Positions 37,696 through 47,549 of a stretch of DNA of 64,000 nt are shown piece after piece (positions within the stretch are counted from its first letter, which is position 1; the number at the start of each line of letters is the position of its first letter). The DNA is taken from the NCBI RefSeq assembly GCF_014197015.1, contig NZ_JACIET010000001.1, forward strand, positions 2,449,392 to 2,513,391, written 5' to 3'. A model generated the notes under the pieces. The model did not search any database and was not told where the DNA came from. It worked only from the letters and a program-made list of their open reading frames with translations. Origin of the DNA: Niveibacterium umoris. Lineage in GTDB: Bacteria; Pseudomonadota; Gammaproteobacteria; Burkholderiales; Rhodocyclaceae. Position numbers and translations under genes: made by a program.

Positions 37696-38996
37696 CACAG
37701 CGGCGTGTTGTAGGGCGGCCGCAATTCAACGAATGCGCGATCGCGCAACTGCCGCACGAAATCATCGAAGGCCTCGTCGGACTTGCGTTCGCGCAGCGCG
37801 GCGCGCGCCTGGTTGCGACGACGTTCGCCCGATACATCTTCGGTCTTGCGCTCGGTTACCTGGATCAGGTGCCAGCCGAACGGCGATTGCACCGGTTGGC
37901 TGATCTCGTCGATCGGCAACGCGTTCATCGCGCGTTCGAACTCCGGCACGGTATCGCCGGGGTTGATCCAGCCCAGATCGCCGCCCTTCGGCGCACTGCC
38001 GTCATTGGAGTAACGCTTCGCCAGTTCGGCAAAGTTGCCCCCCTGAACGAGCCGATCCCGCAACTGTTCCAGGCGTTGGCGAGCCTCGGCATCGCTGACC
38101 TTGTCGGACGTCTTGATCAGGATGTGCCGCACATGGGTACGCTGCACCGTCGCGGTTTCGTTGTCGCTGCCGCCGCGGGAATCGATCAGCTTGACGATGT
38201 GCAGACCTGCCGGGCTGCGCAACACCTGCGTCAGCGCACCGGGCTTGAGCAGGCGGATCGCGTCGGCATACAGCGTCGGCAAGCGATCGATGCGACGCCA
38301 GCCCAGATTGCCGCCCGACAACGCATCCGGGGCATCGGAGTTGCCTGCCGCCAGTTTCGTGAAGTCCTCGCCCGCCTGCGCGCGCGCGAGCAGGCTTTCG
38401 GCGCGGGCCTGCAGCTTGCTCCACTGCTGCGGCGTGGCCGAGTCAGGCGCACGCAACAGAATGTGGGCCACCATCACTTCCTGCGACGAGGTCGCCGTTT
38501 GCGCGGCAAGGAAGGCGTCCACTTCGGCGTCGGTGACGATGACCCGCGTTTCGACCTCACGCTCGCGCAGGCGCCCGAGGGTCATTTCATTGCGGATGTC
38601 CTCGCGAAAGCCGGTCCACGACATCCCGTCCTTCTCGAGAGCAGCGCGGAACTGGGTGATGTTCATCTTGTTGTTTTCGGCGATCCGCTGCGTGGCGCGC
38701 TCCAGCGTCGCATCGTCCACGCGCACCGAGGTCTCGCGGGCAAATTGCAATTGCACCCGTTCATAGATCATCCGCTCCAGCATCTGGCGGGCGAACACAT
38801 CGGCCGGCGGCAACTGCGTGCCCTGTTTCTGCAACTGCCGGGATGCCTGTTGCACCCGCGCCTCAAGCTCGCGCGCGGTAATCACCTCGTCGTTGACCAC
38901 CGCCGCGATGCCGTCGATCTGCTGCGGCGCGGCGACGGCCCCGACGCAAAGCAGCAAGGCGAGCGAGCCAAACAAGGTACGGAACATACTTTTCAT
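37695..38996 (-). CDS. surA: Periplasmic chaperone/peptidyl-prolyl isomerase SurA
   Basis: 433 residues. Signal peptide of about 22 residues ending VGAVA, the N-terminal SurA chaperone domain ([21 protein letters not shown]), then two parvulin domains (about 175-275 and 285-385; the second has [18 protein letters not shown]), and a short C-terminal helix. It escorts outer-membrane proteins, including LptD, across the periplasm. GAGGAAG lies before the ATG. It is directly downstream of lptD, its best-known client. Confidence 0.95.
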   Translation of the reverse strand: MKSMFRTLFGSLALLLCVGAVAAPQQIDGIAAVVNDEVITARELEARVQQASRQLQKQGTQLPPADVFARQMLERMIYERVQLQFARETSVRVDDATLERATQRIAENNKMNITQFRAALEKDGMSWTGFREDIRNEMTLGRLREREVETRVIVTDAEVDAFLAAQTATSSQEVMVAHILLRAPDSATPQQWSKLQARAESLLARAQAGEDFTKLAAGNSDAPDALSGGNLGWRRIDRLPTLYADAIRLLKPGALTQVLRSPAGLHIVKLIDSRGGSDNETATVQRTHVRHILIKTSDKVSDAEARQRLEQLRDRLVQGGNFAELAKRYSNDGSAPKGGDLGWINPGDTVPEFERAMNALPIDEISQPVQSPFGWHLIQVTERKTEDVSGERRRNQARAALRERKSDEAFDDFVRQLRDRAFVELRPPYNTPL

Positions 38997-39036
38997 GCGT
39001 GCTTCCTCATGGCCGCCAATACGGCCGGATCAGATG

Positions 39037-41343
39037 TCATTGCGTGCCGAAGACCGGATCAGCCACTGGCTGGCTGATGCGCCCATAACCGACCACGTTG
39101 CTCTCTAGCAGTGAAACCGGACTGTTGCCGACGCTTACCACGCCACCGAACTCGAACTGGAGGTAGTAGGCATTCGTGTACTTGCCGGTGCTGTTCAACA
39201 AAGAATGCGCGGCAAGTCGCAACACCCAGCAGCCACCGTTGTATTCGACACCGGCAATCGCCTGCGTCAGGGTGTTGGTGCGCACGTCGCCACTGGCGCG
39301 GCCAACCACATAGAAGTTCCGCACGACCGGCCACTGGAGGGCCACGTCGACGTCGCCATACACATCACGCTGATAGCGGTAGGCCACCGAAGCCACTTTC
39401 GCGAAGCCGGGCTGGTAGCGCAGGCCGGCCGTCGCGCGTTCCATCCGCGTATCGCGCGGGTTGTACTGCGCGAACAGATCCAGCGTCGTGTTCGCCAGCA
39501 CCTTACCGGAAAATGCGCCGAGCAGATCCGCCCACTGCGAAGTGCGACCGGTCTCGCCCGGCAAGGTCACGCGCTGATTCTCGAAATAGATGCGCGCACC
39601 GAAGGCCGTGCGCAGCAGTTCTTCGCCCGTCTCGGCGCTCAGCAGACGGGAGGTCACGCCGCCGGTGAGCTGGCTGGCGTTGGCAATGCGGTCCTGGCCC
39701 GAATAGACGTTCTCGGAATAGATCTGCGCGAAGCCGAAGTCAGCCGGTGCGGTATCAAAGACCGGCAACTGATCCTGATTCCGGTACGGCACGCGCAGGT
39801 AATACAGTCTCGGCTCGAGCGTCTGAACCATCGCGCGCTCGCCAAAACGGCTGTCGCGCTCGAAGAACAGACCGGCGTCGAGGCTGGCGATCGGGAGCAC
39901 GCGCTGGGCGGACAGAGGGCCTGCACTCACCCGCTGATCGAGTTGATAAGTGGTGGCATGCAGACCGAGCTTTGGCGCGATGTAGCCCTGCGGACGCACG
40001 AAGTTGTAGGCCACTTGCGGGTAGGCATAGGCCCGCCAACCGGTATCCGAATCGGCGCGACTGAAGTCTGCCGCCTCGAGCGGCATCTTCAGCGAGAAAC
40101 CCGAAAGCTCCGGCACATAGGCCTGAGCCATGAGCACCGGCAGGCGGTTGTACTGCGGTGAGCCTTTCAGGGTCTGAAAGCGCTGCGCGAGAACCGATGC
40201 GGTGAGCCAGGAACCAGCGTTGTAGCCGAGCGACGCTTCGCGCAGCAGAACGTCGGTCGAGGTTTGCGCCACGCGGGAGCTCAGATCAGCGAAGTAATCC
40301 TTGTCGCTGACCGCGTTGTAGTTGATCCGCCCCGCAAAGCCGTAGCCCAGGTTCTGCTCGTGCAGAAAGCCGATCGCGCTCCGGCTCTCGCCATACACCG
40401 CGTCGTTGGGCAGGTATTCGGTCTGCAGGCTGCCGTGGAATGAGGGATTGAGATAGCGGAATTCGTTGCTGACCTGAATGCCGCGACGCCCCAGGTAGCG
40501 CGGCACGATCGTGTCGTCGTAGTTGGGCGCGAGGTTCAGGTAATACGGCAGCGTGACATCGAGACCGGTGACGTTCGATGTACCGATCGTCGGCGCGAGC
40601 AGACCGGATCTCCGTTCGCCGTTGAGCGGAAACGGCGCCACCGGCGCATACATGATCGGCACACCACCGAAGTGAAAGGTACCGTTGTACGCGTCTCCCT
40701 GGTTGCGATCGAAATCCAGATCCAGTTCTTTCGCCTTGACGTACCACGCCGGATCGTTCGCCTCGCAGGTGGTGAATGTCGCGTTCTTCAGGTGGTAACG
40801 GTTCTCGCCTTCGAGTTCGATCGAATCCGCATGGCCACGGCCATGCACCGTCACATCGGCGGGCCGGGCGATGCCGGTGCTGGCCACCTGCGCACTGACG
40901 CGCGCAGCACGGTTGCGCTGGATCTCGTAGTCCGGCTTTTCGAACTCGCCCACCTGCTCTTCAACGCGATAACGCAGACGCGGTCCACGAATCGTGTCGG
41001 TGCCGCGCTTCAAGACCACGTTGCCGGTCGCGACGGCTTCGTCGCCAAGAATGTCGTAATCCACCCGGTCGGCGTCCAGCCGCGCGGTGTCGCGTTCGAG
41101 CACCACCCGCCCCGCGGCATCGACACGCACGTCCTGCTGACCTTCGATCCGGTCCGCCGTCACCGTGGTAACGCCGGGCGCGCTTGACACAGGCGCAGCA
41201 GCGGCGGCGACTTGCCCGAGTGCGGCCCGGAAAGCACCGATTGAAAACCCGGCCGCTTGCGCCCCATGGGCCGGCACAGCAACGAGGCTGCATGCCAGCA
41301 AGGGCAACGCGAGGCGCAAAGGGAAGCGGGTCGGTTTCGTCAC
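39037..41343 (-). CDS. lptD: LPS-assembly outer-membrane protein LptD
   Basis: About 768 residues from a GTG at 41343. Signal peptide (LALPLLACSLVAVPAHG), an OstA beta-jellyroll with VTADRIEGQQDVRVDAAGRVVLER, then a C-terminal beta-barrel. The mature protein has only two cysteines, in TFTTCEAND and GGCWVLR; these match one interdomain disulfide of E. coli LptD, not two. With LptE it inserts LPS into the outer leaflet. An ATG at 41400 is in frame but lies upstream of a likely -10, so GTG was preferred; the ribosome binding site is poor for both. Confidence 0.9.
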   Translation of the reverse strand: MTKPTRFPLRLALPLLACSLVAVPAHGAQAAGFSIGAFRAALGQVAAAAAPVSSAPGVTTVTADRIEGQQDVRVDAAGRVVLERDTARLDADRVDYDILGDEAVATGNVVLKRGTDTIRGPRLRYRVEEQVGEFEKPDYEIQRNRAARVSAQVASTGIARPADVTVHGRGHADSIELEGENRYHLKNATFTTCEANDPAWYVKAKELDLDFDRNQGDAYNGTFHFGGVPIMYAPVAPFPLNGERRSGLLAPTIGTSNVTGLDVTLPYYLNLAPNYDDTIVPRYLGRRGIQVSNEFRYLNPSFHGSLQTEYLPNDAVYGESRSAIGFLHEQNLGYGFAGRINYNAVSDKDYFADLSSRVAQTSTDVLLREASLGYNAGSWLTASVLAQRFQTLKGSPQYNRLPVLMAQAYVPELSGFSLKMPLEAADFSRADSDTGWRAYAYPQVAYNFVRPQGYIAPKLGLHATTYQLDQRVSAGPLSAQRVLPIASLDAGLFFERDSRFGERAMVQTLEPRLYYLRVPYRNQDQLPVFDTAPADFGFAQIYSENVYSGQDRIANASQLTGGVTSRLLSAETGEELLRTAFGARIYFENQRVTLPGETGRTSQWADLLGAFSGKVLANTTLDLFAQYNPRDTRMERATAGLRYQPGFAKVASVAYRYQRDVYGDVDVALQWPVVRNFYVVGRASGDVRTNTLTQAIAGVEYNGGCWVLRLAAHSLLNSTGKYTNAYYLQFEFGGVVSVGNSPVSLLESNVVGYGRISQPVADPVFGTQ

Positions 41344-41373
41344 GCGTTGGGGCCGGGCGCGAAGCCCGTTTGC

Positions 41374-41389
41374 TAAAATGCGCGATTTT
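41374..41389. promoter_or_regulatory. Face-to-face -10 elements between lptD and amgK
   Basis: TAAAAT on the plus strand (41374-41379) and TAAAAT on the minus strand (41389-41384) form a near-palindrome centred at about 41381. Each would serve as the -10 of one of the two divergent operons, so their RNA polymerases would compete for overlapping DNA. Confidence 0.5.
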
Positions 41390-41446
41390 ACATCAAGCAC
41401 TTGGCCGCGCCTTCGCCGGAGACGCGATCAGGTCTGGAGCACTGGC

Positions 41447-42445
41447 TTGGATCGACTCGAACTCCTTCGCGCCTGGGTAGCCGCACAGCACCCCGGTCGC
41501 ACCTTCAACCTCAGCCCCGCTTCGGCCGACGCGAGTTTCCGCCGCTACTTCCGCGCGCGCTTCGATGACGAGACGACCCGCATCGTCATGGATGCGCCGC
41601 CATCGCACGAAGACTGCAAGCCCTTCGTCAAGGTCGCCCGCCTGTTCGGCGCGAGCGGCGCCCATGTGCCAGAGGTGCTGGCCGAGAACCATGAGGACGG
41701 TTTCCTGCTGCTGTCCGATCTGGGCAACACCACCTACCTGCAGGCCCTCACCGCCGACAACGCCGCACACCTCTACGCTGACGCACTCGGCGCGCTGGCG
41801 AGCATCCAGGCCGCCAGCCAGCCCGGCGTGCTGCCGGACTATTCGCGCGAGCTGCTGCTGCGAGAGCTCGAACTCTTCCCGGTCTGGTACGTCGCCCGGC
41901 ACAAGGGCATCACGCTGGGCGATGCGGACACCGCCGACCTCTACGACGTGTTTGACCACATCCTCGACGTCAACCTCGCCGAGCCCAAGGTCTTCGTTCA
42001 TCGCGACTTCCACTCGCGCAACCTGATGCACCTGCCGGCCGGCAACCCCGGCGTGCTCGACTTCCAGGACGCGGTCTACGGCCCGACCACCTACGATCTG
42101 GTCTCGCTGTTCAAGGACGCCTACATCGAGTGGGACGAAGAGCTCACGATCGACTGGCTGGTGCGCTACTGGCAGGTGGCGCGCAAGCTCGGCCTGCCGG
42201 TGCGCGAGGATTTCGCCGATTTCCACCGCGACTACGAATGGATGGGCGCGCAGCGTCACATCAAGGTGCTCGGCATCTTCGCGCGCCTCTACCACCGCGA
42301 CGGCAAGGACGGCTACTTGCAGAACATGCCGCTGGTGATGCGCTACCTGCGCAAGACCGCCGAACGCTACCGCGAACTCAAACCGCTGGCGAAACTGCTC
42401 GACCGCATCGAACCGGTCGAAAAGGTCGAAGGGCTCACCTTCTGA
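41447..42445 (+). CDS. amgK: N-acetylmuramate/N-acetylglucosamine kinase AmgK
   Basis: 332 residues from a TTG at 41447 with GGAG eight bases upstream; an ATG at 41378 in the same frame overlaps the putative -10. Aminoglycoside-phosphotransferase fold: SFRRYFR, FVHRDFHSRNLM with the catalytic Asp, and VLDFQDAVYGP as the metal-binding segment. AmgK phosphorylates the anomeric position of MurNAc/GlcNAc released from recycled wall. The next gene encodes its partner MurU, overlapping at TGATG, as in Pseudomonas putida where the pair also sits next to lptD. Confidence 0.88.
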   Translation: MDRLELLRAWVAAQHPGRTFNLSPASADASFRRYFRARFDDETTRIVMDAPPSHEDCKPFVKVARLFGASGAHVPEVLAENHEDGFLLLSDLGNTTYLQALTADNAAHLYADALGALASIQAASQPGVLPDYSRELLLRELELFPVWYVARHKGITLGDADTADLYDVFDHILDVNLAEPKVFVHRDFHSRNLMHLPAGNPGVLDFQDAVYGPTTYDLVSLFKDAYIEWDEELTIDWLVRYWQVARKLGLPVREDFADFHRDYEWMGAQRHIKVLGIFARLYHRDGKDGYLQNMPLVMRYLRKTAERYRELKPLAKLLDRIEPVEKVEGLTF

Positions 42446-43149
42446 TGAAGGCGATGATCCTGGCCGCCGGCCGCGGTGAACGCATGCGCCCGCTCACCGA
42501 CCACACGCCCAAACCCTTGCTGCCGGTCGGCGGCAAGCCGCTGATCGTGTGGCACATCGAAGCCCTCGCCCGCGCAGGCATTCGCGACATCGTCATCAAC
42601 CACGCCTGGCTCGGCGAGGTGCTCGAAGCAGCGCTCGGCGACGGCGCGCGCTGGGGCGTTTCGATCGCTTGGTCGCGCGAGGGCGAGCCGCTCGAAACCG
42701 CAGGCGGTATTGCCACTGCCCTGCCCCTGCTGGGCAGCGAACCTTTTGTCGCAATCAACGGCGACATTCATGCGGACTTCCCGCTCGAACGCCTGATCGC
42801 CGCCGCAAAGGGGCTGGACGCCGATCGCCAGGCGCATCTGGTCCTGATTCCGTATCCGGGTCACAAGGCCGGCGCGGCCCTCGCTCTCGACGACGAGGCC
42901 AGGGTCAGGGTCGCGCTCGGTGCGCCCTACACGTTCTCCGGCCTCGCCGCGTACCATCCCGCGCTGTTCAAGGGCGTGCCGCCGCACCAGAAACATCCGC
43001 TGCTGCCGGTGTTCGCGTCGGCCGGTGCCGCCGGGCGCATTCGTGGCGAGGTGCATGCCGGCGCATGGACTGATGTCGGCACCCCGGAACGACTCGCCGA
43101 ACTCGATCGTCAACTGGCAAGCACTGGCCAGACCTCGACCCAGCATTGA
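42445..43149 (+). CDS. murU: N-acetylmuramate alpha-1-phosphate uridylyltransferase
   Basis: 234 residues. LAAGRGERMRPLTDHTPKPLLPVGGKPLI is the nucleotidyltransferase signature, with the metal-binding Asp in FVAINGDIHAD and GAWTDVGTPERL near the C-terminus. MurU makes UDP-MurNAc from MurNAc-1-P, bypassing de novo (fosfomycin-sensitive) synthesis. It starts within the amgK stop. Annotated as MurU rather than a generic sugar-phosphate transferase because of the amgK linkage. Confidence 0.9.
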   Translation: MKAMILAAGRGERMRPLTDHTPKPLLPVGGKPLIVWHIEALARAGIRDIVINHAWLGEVLEAALGDGARWGVSIAWSREGEPLETAGGIATALPLLGSEPFVAINGDIHADFPLERLIAAAKGLDADRQAHLVLIPYPGHKAGAALALDDEARVRVALGAPYTFSGLAAYHPALFKGVPPHQKHPLLPVFASAGAAGRIRGEVHAGAWTDVGTPERLAELDRQLASTGQTSTQH

Positions 43150-43166
43150 TAGCAACAAGGACCCGG

Positions 43167-44489
43167 ATGAGCTTCGACCCTAGCCCCTTCGCCGCACGCC
43201 GCCTGCGCCTGGCCGACCAGATGCGCGCCGCAGGCGGAGGCGTCGCCTACATCCCCACCGCGCGCGAGGCGCTGCGCAACGGCGACTCCGAATACGCCTA
43301 CCGCTTCGGAAGCAACTTCTACTACCTCACCGGCTTTGTCGAACCGGAAGCGAGCCTGCTGGTGATCGCCGATGCCACACACACCCGCTGTGTGCTGTTC
43401 TGCCGCGAGAAGAACTTCGAACGCGAGATCTGGGACGGCTTCCGCTACGGGCCGGCCGCTGCCGCCGGGACCTTCGGCCTCGACGAAGCGTGGCCGATCA
43501 CCGAGCTTGAAACCCGCCTGCCGGATTACCTCGCCGACCAGGCTGCGGTCTTCCACACGATCGGCGCCGACAATGCCGAGGACAGCCGCATCGTGCGTGC
43601 ACTCGACGCGCTGCGCGCCCGCGCCCGCACAGGCGTCACGCCGCCCGCGAGCGTGCGCGACCTGCGCCTGCTGATCGACGAAATGCGCCTGCACAAGGAC
43701 CCCGACGAACTGGCCGCGATGCGCCGCGCCGCTGCCATCAGCAGCGACGCCCATGCGCGCGCGATGCGCTTCGCCCGGCCCAGCCGTTTCGAATACCAGG
43801 TTGCGGCCGAACTGATGCACGAATTCCTCAGCCGGGGCGCGCAGGCACCGGCCTATACGCCTATCGTCGCCAGCGGCGCCAACGCCTGCGTGCTGCACTA
43901 CGTCGGCAACCGCGCGCAACTCGCCGACGGCGACCTGCTGCTGATCGACGCCGGCTGCGAAGTCGATGGCTATGCTGCCGATATCACCCGCACTTTCCCT
44001 GTGAACGGCCGCTTTACTGGCCCGCAGCGCGACATCTACGAGCTGGTGCTGGCGGCTGAACTCGCCGCGATCGACAAGGTGCGTGCCGGCCAGCCGTACA
44101 ACGCCTACCACGACGCCGCCGTCGCAGTGCTGACACAAGGCCTGCTCGATCTGGGCCTGCTCGCCGGCGACCGCGACGGTCTGATCGAAAGCAAGGCCTA
44201 CAACCGCTTCTACATGCACAGCACCGGCCATTGGCTAGGGCTGGACGTCCACGACGCGGGCCGCTACAAGATTGACGGCGGATGGCGGCCGCTGGCCGAG
44301 AATCAGGTGCTGACCGTCGAGCCGGGCCTCTACATCCGCCCGGCCGACGATGTGCCCGCGCATTTCTGGAACATCGGCGTGCGGATCGAGGATGATGTGC
44401 GGATCACCGACGGCGCGCCGGAAGTACTCAGCGCGGGCGCACCGAAAACCGTCGCCGACATTGAAGCCCTGATGCGCGATCGCGCCTGA
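43167..44489 (+). CDS. pepP: Xaa-Pro aminopeptidase
   Basis: 440 residues from the ATG at 43167 (AAGGA upstream). N-terminal creatinase-like domain to about 170, then the pita-bread metallopeptidase: LLIDAGCEVDGYAADITRTFP with metal-binding aspartates, HSTGHWLGLDVHD with histidines, and TVEPGLYI and IGVRIEDDV with glutamates. It cleaves N-terminal residues before proline. It begins 17 bp after murU, probably in the same transcript, with ubiH next as in many gamma- and betaproteobacteria. Confidence 0.93.
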   Translation: MSFDPSPFAARRLRLADQMRAAGGGVAYIPTAREALRNGDSEYAYRFGSNFYYLTGFVEPEASLLVIADATHTRCVLFCREKNFEREIWDGFRYGPAAAAGTFGLDEAWPITELETRLPDYLADQAAVFHTIGADNAEDSRIVRALDALRARARTGVTPPASVRDLRLLIDEMRLHKDPDELAAMRRAAAISSDAHARAMRFARPSRFEYQVAAELMHEFLSRGAQAPAYTPIVASGANACVLHYVGNRAQLADGDLLLIDAGCEVDGYAADITRTFPVNGRFTGPQRDIYELVLAAELAAIDKVRAGQPYNAYHDAAVAVLTQGLLDLGLLAGDRDGLIESKAYNRFYMHSTGHWLGLDVHDAGRYKIDGGWRPLAENQVLTVEPGLYIRPADDVPAHFWNIGVRIEDDVRITDGAPEVLSAGAPKTVADIEALMRDRA

Positions 44490-44506
44490 GTCACCCTGAA
44501 CGCACC

Positions 44507-45670
44507 ATGACGCCCCACGATCAGTCGAACACACGCAACACCGAGGTGCTGATCGTTGGCGCAGGCCCGGTCGGCCTTGCGCTGGCGCTCGCGCTGCACC
44601 GCCGGGGACGCAGCGTGCGGCTGGCCGACGCCCGCCCGGCTGGCGCCGGCGCACGCGACGCACGGGTTCTAGCGCTCTCGCACGGCACCCGGCAAACGCT
44701 TGAACGCCTGAACGCCTGGCCCGCGATCGGCCCGACGCCGATCGAGACGATCCATGTTTCGCAACGCGGCGCGCTGGGTCGCACCCGGATGCAGGCGAGC
44801 GAATACGGCGTGCCGGCGCTGGGCTACGTCACGCCCGCGTCGCTTTTGTACGCGCAACTCAAGGCGGCGGTAGACGCGCGCGGCATCGAGGTGCGGCACG
44901 ACGCAAACGTCACCGCCCTTGAAGCCACCGGCGATTGCATCGAGGCGCAGCTCTCCGATGGCAGCAGCCTCGCCGCACAGTTGGTCGCCTGCTGCGAAGG
45001 CGTAATCCAGGGCAGCGCCGAAAGCGACATCCGCAGCCGCGACTATGGGCAGCACGCGATCATTCTGCGCGCTCGGCTGGCGGCGCCACATGGCGGTGTG
45101 GCCTACGAACGCTTCACGCCGGAGGGCCCGCTGGCCCTGCTGCCACTCGGTGAAGACTATTCGGTGGTGTGGACGATGCCCGCCGCGGCTGCCGACGCGC
45201 GGATGGATTTGCCGGAACCGGCATTTCGCGGCGCACTGCAGGCTGCCTTCGGCGACCGCGTACGCTTTGTCGAAACCCTGGAACGCGTCCGCTTTCCGCT
45301 CGGCCTGCGGGTCCGCAACAACCCGGTCGGGCCGCGCACGGTCTGGCTCGGCAATGCCGCCCAGACACTGCACCCGGTCGCCGGCCAAGGGTTCAACCTG
45401 GCGCTGCGCGATGTTTGGGCGCTCACCGAAACGCTCACCGACGTAGCCGATCCGGGCGACGGCGCGGCGCTGGCGCGCTACACGCGGGCCCGATTGCTCG
45501 ACCGGCGCAGCACGATCGGCTTCACCGATTCATTGGTACGCCTCTTCTCGAACGACGACCCGCTGCTTTCTCACGCCCGCGGTGCCGGCCTGCTGGCGCT
45601 GGATCTGCTGCCGCCGTTGCGGCATTTCGTGGCGAAGCGGATGCTCTTCGGCGCCCGCGCCTGGCCCTGA
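44507..45670 (+). CDS. ubiH: UbiH/UbiF/VisC-family FAD hydroxylase of ubiquinone synthesis
   Basis: 387 residues. Dinucleotide fold VLIVGAGPVGLALALALHRRG at 14-34, and the family signature with FAD-contacting GNAAQTLHPVAGQGFNLALRD near 285-305. It hydroxylates the ubiquinone ring. UbiH is the likely member by its position behind pepP, but UbiF or a broad-specificity UbiM cannot be excluded from sequence alone. It lies 17 bp after pepP. Confidence 0.85.
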   Translation: MTPHDQSNTRNTEVLIVGAGPVGLALALALHRRGRSVRLADARPAGAGARDARVLALSHGTRQTLERLNAWPAIGPTPIETIHVSQRGALGRTRMQASEYGVPALGYVTPASLLYAQLKAAVDARGIEVRHDANVTALEATGDCIEAQLSDGSSLAAQLVACCEGVIQGSAESDIRSRDYGQHAIILRARLAAPHGGVAYERFTPEGPLALLPLGEDYSVVWTMPAAAADARMDLPEPAFRGALQAAFGDRVRFVETLERVRFPLGLRVRNNPVGPRTVWLGNAAQTLHPVAGQGFNLALRDVWALTETLTDVADPGDGAALARYTRARLLDRRSTIGFTDSLVRLFSNDDPLLSHARGAGLLALDLLPPLRHFVAKRMLFGARAWP

Positions 45671-45738
45671 ACACGCCCAGATCGGCGTCATCCTGCCGCT
45701 GACACAAAAATTCGAAATTCACCACGCGACATTCCGTC

Positions 45739-45756
45739 GGAATATTCCTCTAGAAT
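45739..45756 (+). promoter_or_regulatory. Palindrome with -10-like box upstream of the DUF1800 gene
   Basis: GGAATATTCC (45739-45748) is a perfect 10-bp palindrome followed two bases later by TAGAAT (45751-45756). The 120-bp gap is A+T-rich compared with its surroundings. It is a probable promoter/operator for the DUF1800-DUF1501 operon. Confidence 0.4.
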
Positions 45757-45792
45757 AATTTCGGGATTTGTTGATTTTTGGGGTGGACTTTC

Positions 45793-47538
45793 ATGCGGAT
45801 TCGTAATGTTGGCGCAACGCTCATGCTGTGCTTGCTGGTCGCCTGCGGTGGTGGTGGTGGTGGTGGCGGCGGGGGTGCCGGCGGGACCACCGGCGGCGGC
45901 GGGACCGGCAGCGGCGGTGGCGGCACAACGACACCGGCCGTCCCGCCAACGCCGCCCGAGGCGGCGCGTTTCCTCGAACAAGCCAGCTTCGGGCCGACCC
46001 AGGCGAGCATCGATGCGCTCGCAGCAAGCAACTATTCGGCCTGGCTCGACGCCCAGTTCGCGAAACCCCAGACCCTGCACCAGACCACCGTCGAGCAACT
46101 TCAGACGACGCTGGCGGCCGGAAAGTCCCTCGATCAGACGCATTTCTTCGAGAGCTTCTGGAAACAGGCGGTCACTGGTGACGATGAATTGCGCCAGCGG
46201 GTCGCCTTCGCGCTGTCGGAAATCTTTGTCGTTTCGTTCGACGGCAACCTGTCGCAGAACATCCGCGGCATGGCCTCGTACTACGACATGCTCGGCCGCG
46301 ATGCCTTCGGCTCCTATCGCCAGTTGATCGAAGACGTGGCGATGCACCCGATGATGGGCATCTACCTGACCCATCTGCACAACCAGAAGGAAGATCAGAG
46401 CAAAGGGCGCTCCGCCGACGAGAACTTTGCACGGGAAGTGATGCAGCTGTTCTCGATCGGCCTGTACGAACTCAATGCCGACGGCACGCAGAAACTCGAC
46501 GCCAACGGCAAGCCGATCGAGACCTACACCAATGACGACGTGACCGGGCTGGCCAAAGTCTTCACCGGCTGGAGCTGGGCCGGCGCCGATACCGGCGACG
46601 CCCGCTTCTGGGGCTACGGGGCGGACAAGGACCCGGATCGCGAAGTCAAGCCGATGCAGGGCTACACGCAGTTCCACTCGATCTCGGAAAAGAAGTTCCT
46701 CGGCGTGACCATCGCGCCGCAAACCAAGGCCGACCCGGCGGCCAGCCTGAAAGTCGCGCTCGACAAGCTCGCGAGCCATCCGAACGTGGGCCCCTTCATC
46801 GGCAAGCAGCTGATCCAGCGTCTGGTCACCAGCAACCCGAGCCCGGCTTACGTCTCACGGGTAGCAGCAGCCTTCGCCGACAATGGCAAAGGCGTACGCG
46901 GCGACATGAAGGCGGTGATCCGTGCCGTGCTGCTTGATACCGAAGCGCGAAGCGCAACGACGGCGGCCGCGAGCGACTCCGGCAAGCTGCGCGAGCCGAT
47001 CGTCCGCTTTGCGCATCTGCTGCGCGCCACCAAGGCGACATCCGCCTCCGGTCGCTACCTCGTCGGCTACACCGATTCATCGAGCTTCGGCCTGAGCCAG
47101 AGCCCATTGCGCTCCCCCTCGGTCTTCAACTTCTTCCGCCCCGGCTACGTGCCGCCCGGCACCAGCCTGTCGGACGCCGGCAAGGCGGCGCCGGAGTTCC
47201 AGATCACCAACGAAACCTCGGTCGCCGGCTACCTCAACTTCCTGCAGAGCACGATCTCCGCCGGGGTTGGCACCAGCACCAACGGCATACGCGATGTTCA
47301 GCCCAGCTTCGCTGCCGAAGTCGCGTTGGCTGAAAAGCCGGATGATCTGATGGCACGTCTCGATCTGATCTACACCCACGGTGCGATGAGCGCGACGACC
47401 AAACAGACGATTCGCGACGCAGTCAATGCCATCGCAATTCCCGCCGATGCAGCCAAGGCGGACGCCGCGCGGCTCAACCGCGCAAAGCTGGCGGTTTTCC
47501 TGACCCTGGCGTCGAACGACTACCTCGTGCAGAAGTAA
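45793..47538 (+). CDS. DUF1800 family lipoprotein, function unknown
   Basis: 581 residues from the ATG at 45793. Short signal peptide with lipobox LLVAC (Cys15), then an extreme linker of glycines with a few Ala/Thr (about residues 16-45), then the DUF1800 domain: AARFLEQASFGPTQASI, FWKQAVTGDDELRQRVAFALSEIFV, ENFAREVMQLFSIGLYEL and VFTGWSWAGAD. No catalytic chemistry is established for the family. It is followed 11 bp later by a DUF1501 protein, a recurrent partner. Membrane-anchored periplasmic or surface location is inferred from the lipobox. Confidence 0.85.
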   Translation: MRIRNVGATLMLCLLVACGGGGGGGGGGAGGTTGGGGTGSGGGGTTTPAVPPTPPEAARFLEQASFGPTQASIDALAASNYSAWLDAQFAKPQTLHQTTVEQLQTTLAAGKSLDQTHFFESFWKQAVTGDDELRQRVAFALSEIFVVSFDGNLSQNIRGMASYYDMLGRDAFGSYRQLIEDVAMHPMMGIYLTHLHNQKEDQSKGRSADENFAREVMQLFSIGLYELNADGTQKLDANGKPIETYTNDDVTGLAKVFTGWSWAGADTGDARFWGYGADKDPDREVKPMQGYTQFHSISEKKFLGVTIAPQTKADPAASLKVALDKLASHPNVGPFIGKQLIQRLVTSNPSPAYVSRVAAAFADNGKGVRGDMKAVIRAVLLDTEARSATTAAASDSGKLREPIVRFAHLLRATKATSASGRYLVGYTDSSSFGLSQSPLRSPSVFNFFRPGYVPPGTSLSDAGKAAPEFQITNETSVAGYLNFLQSTISAGVGTSTNGIRDVQPSFAAEVALAEKPDDLMARLDLIYTHGAMSATTKQTIRDAVNAIAIPADAAKADAARLNRAKLAVFLTLASNDYLVQK

Positions 47539-47549
47539 GGGAGACAAAC

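Noticed and set aside
45837-45930. Glycine-codon-rich repeat in the DUF1800 gene as a frameshifted or slipped region
   Set aside because: The frame continues without interruption into the conserved domain, and Gly-rich linkers after lipoboxes are common surface-lipoprotein tethers. It may vary in length between strains but is not damage.
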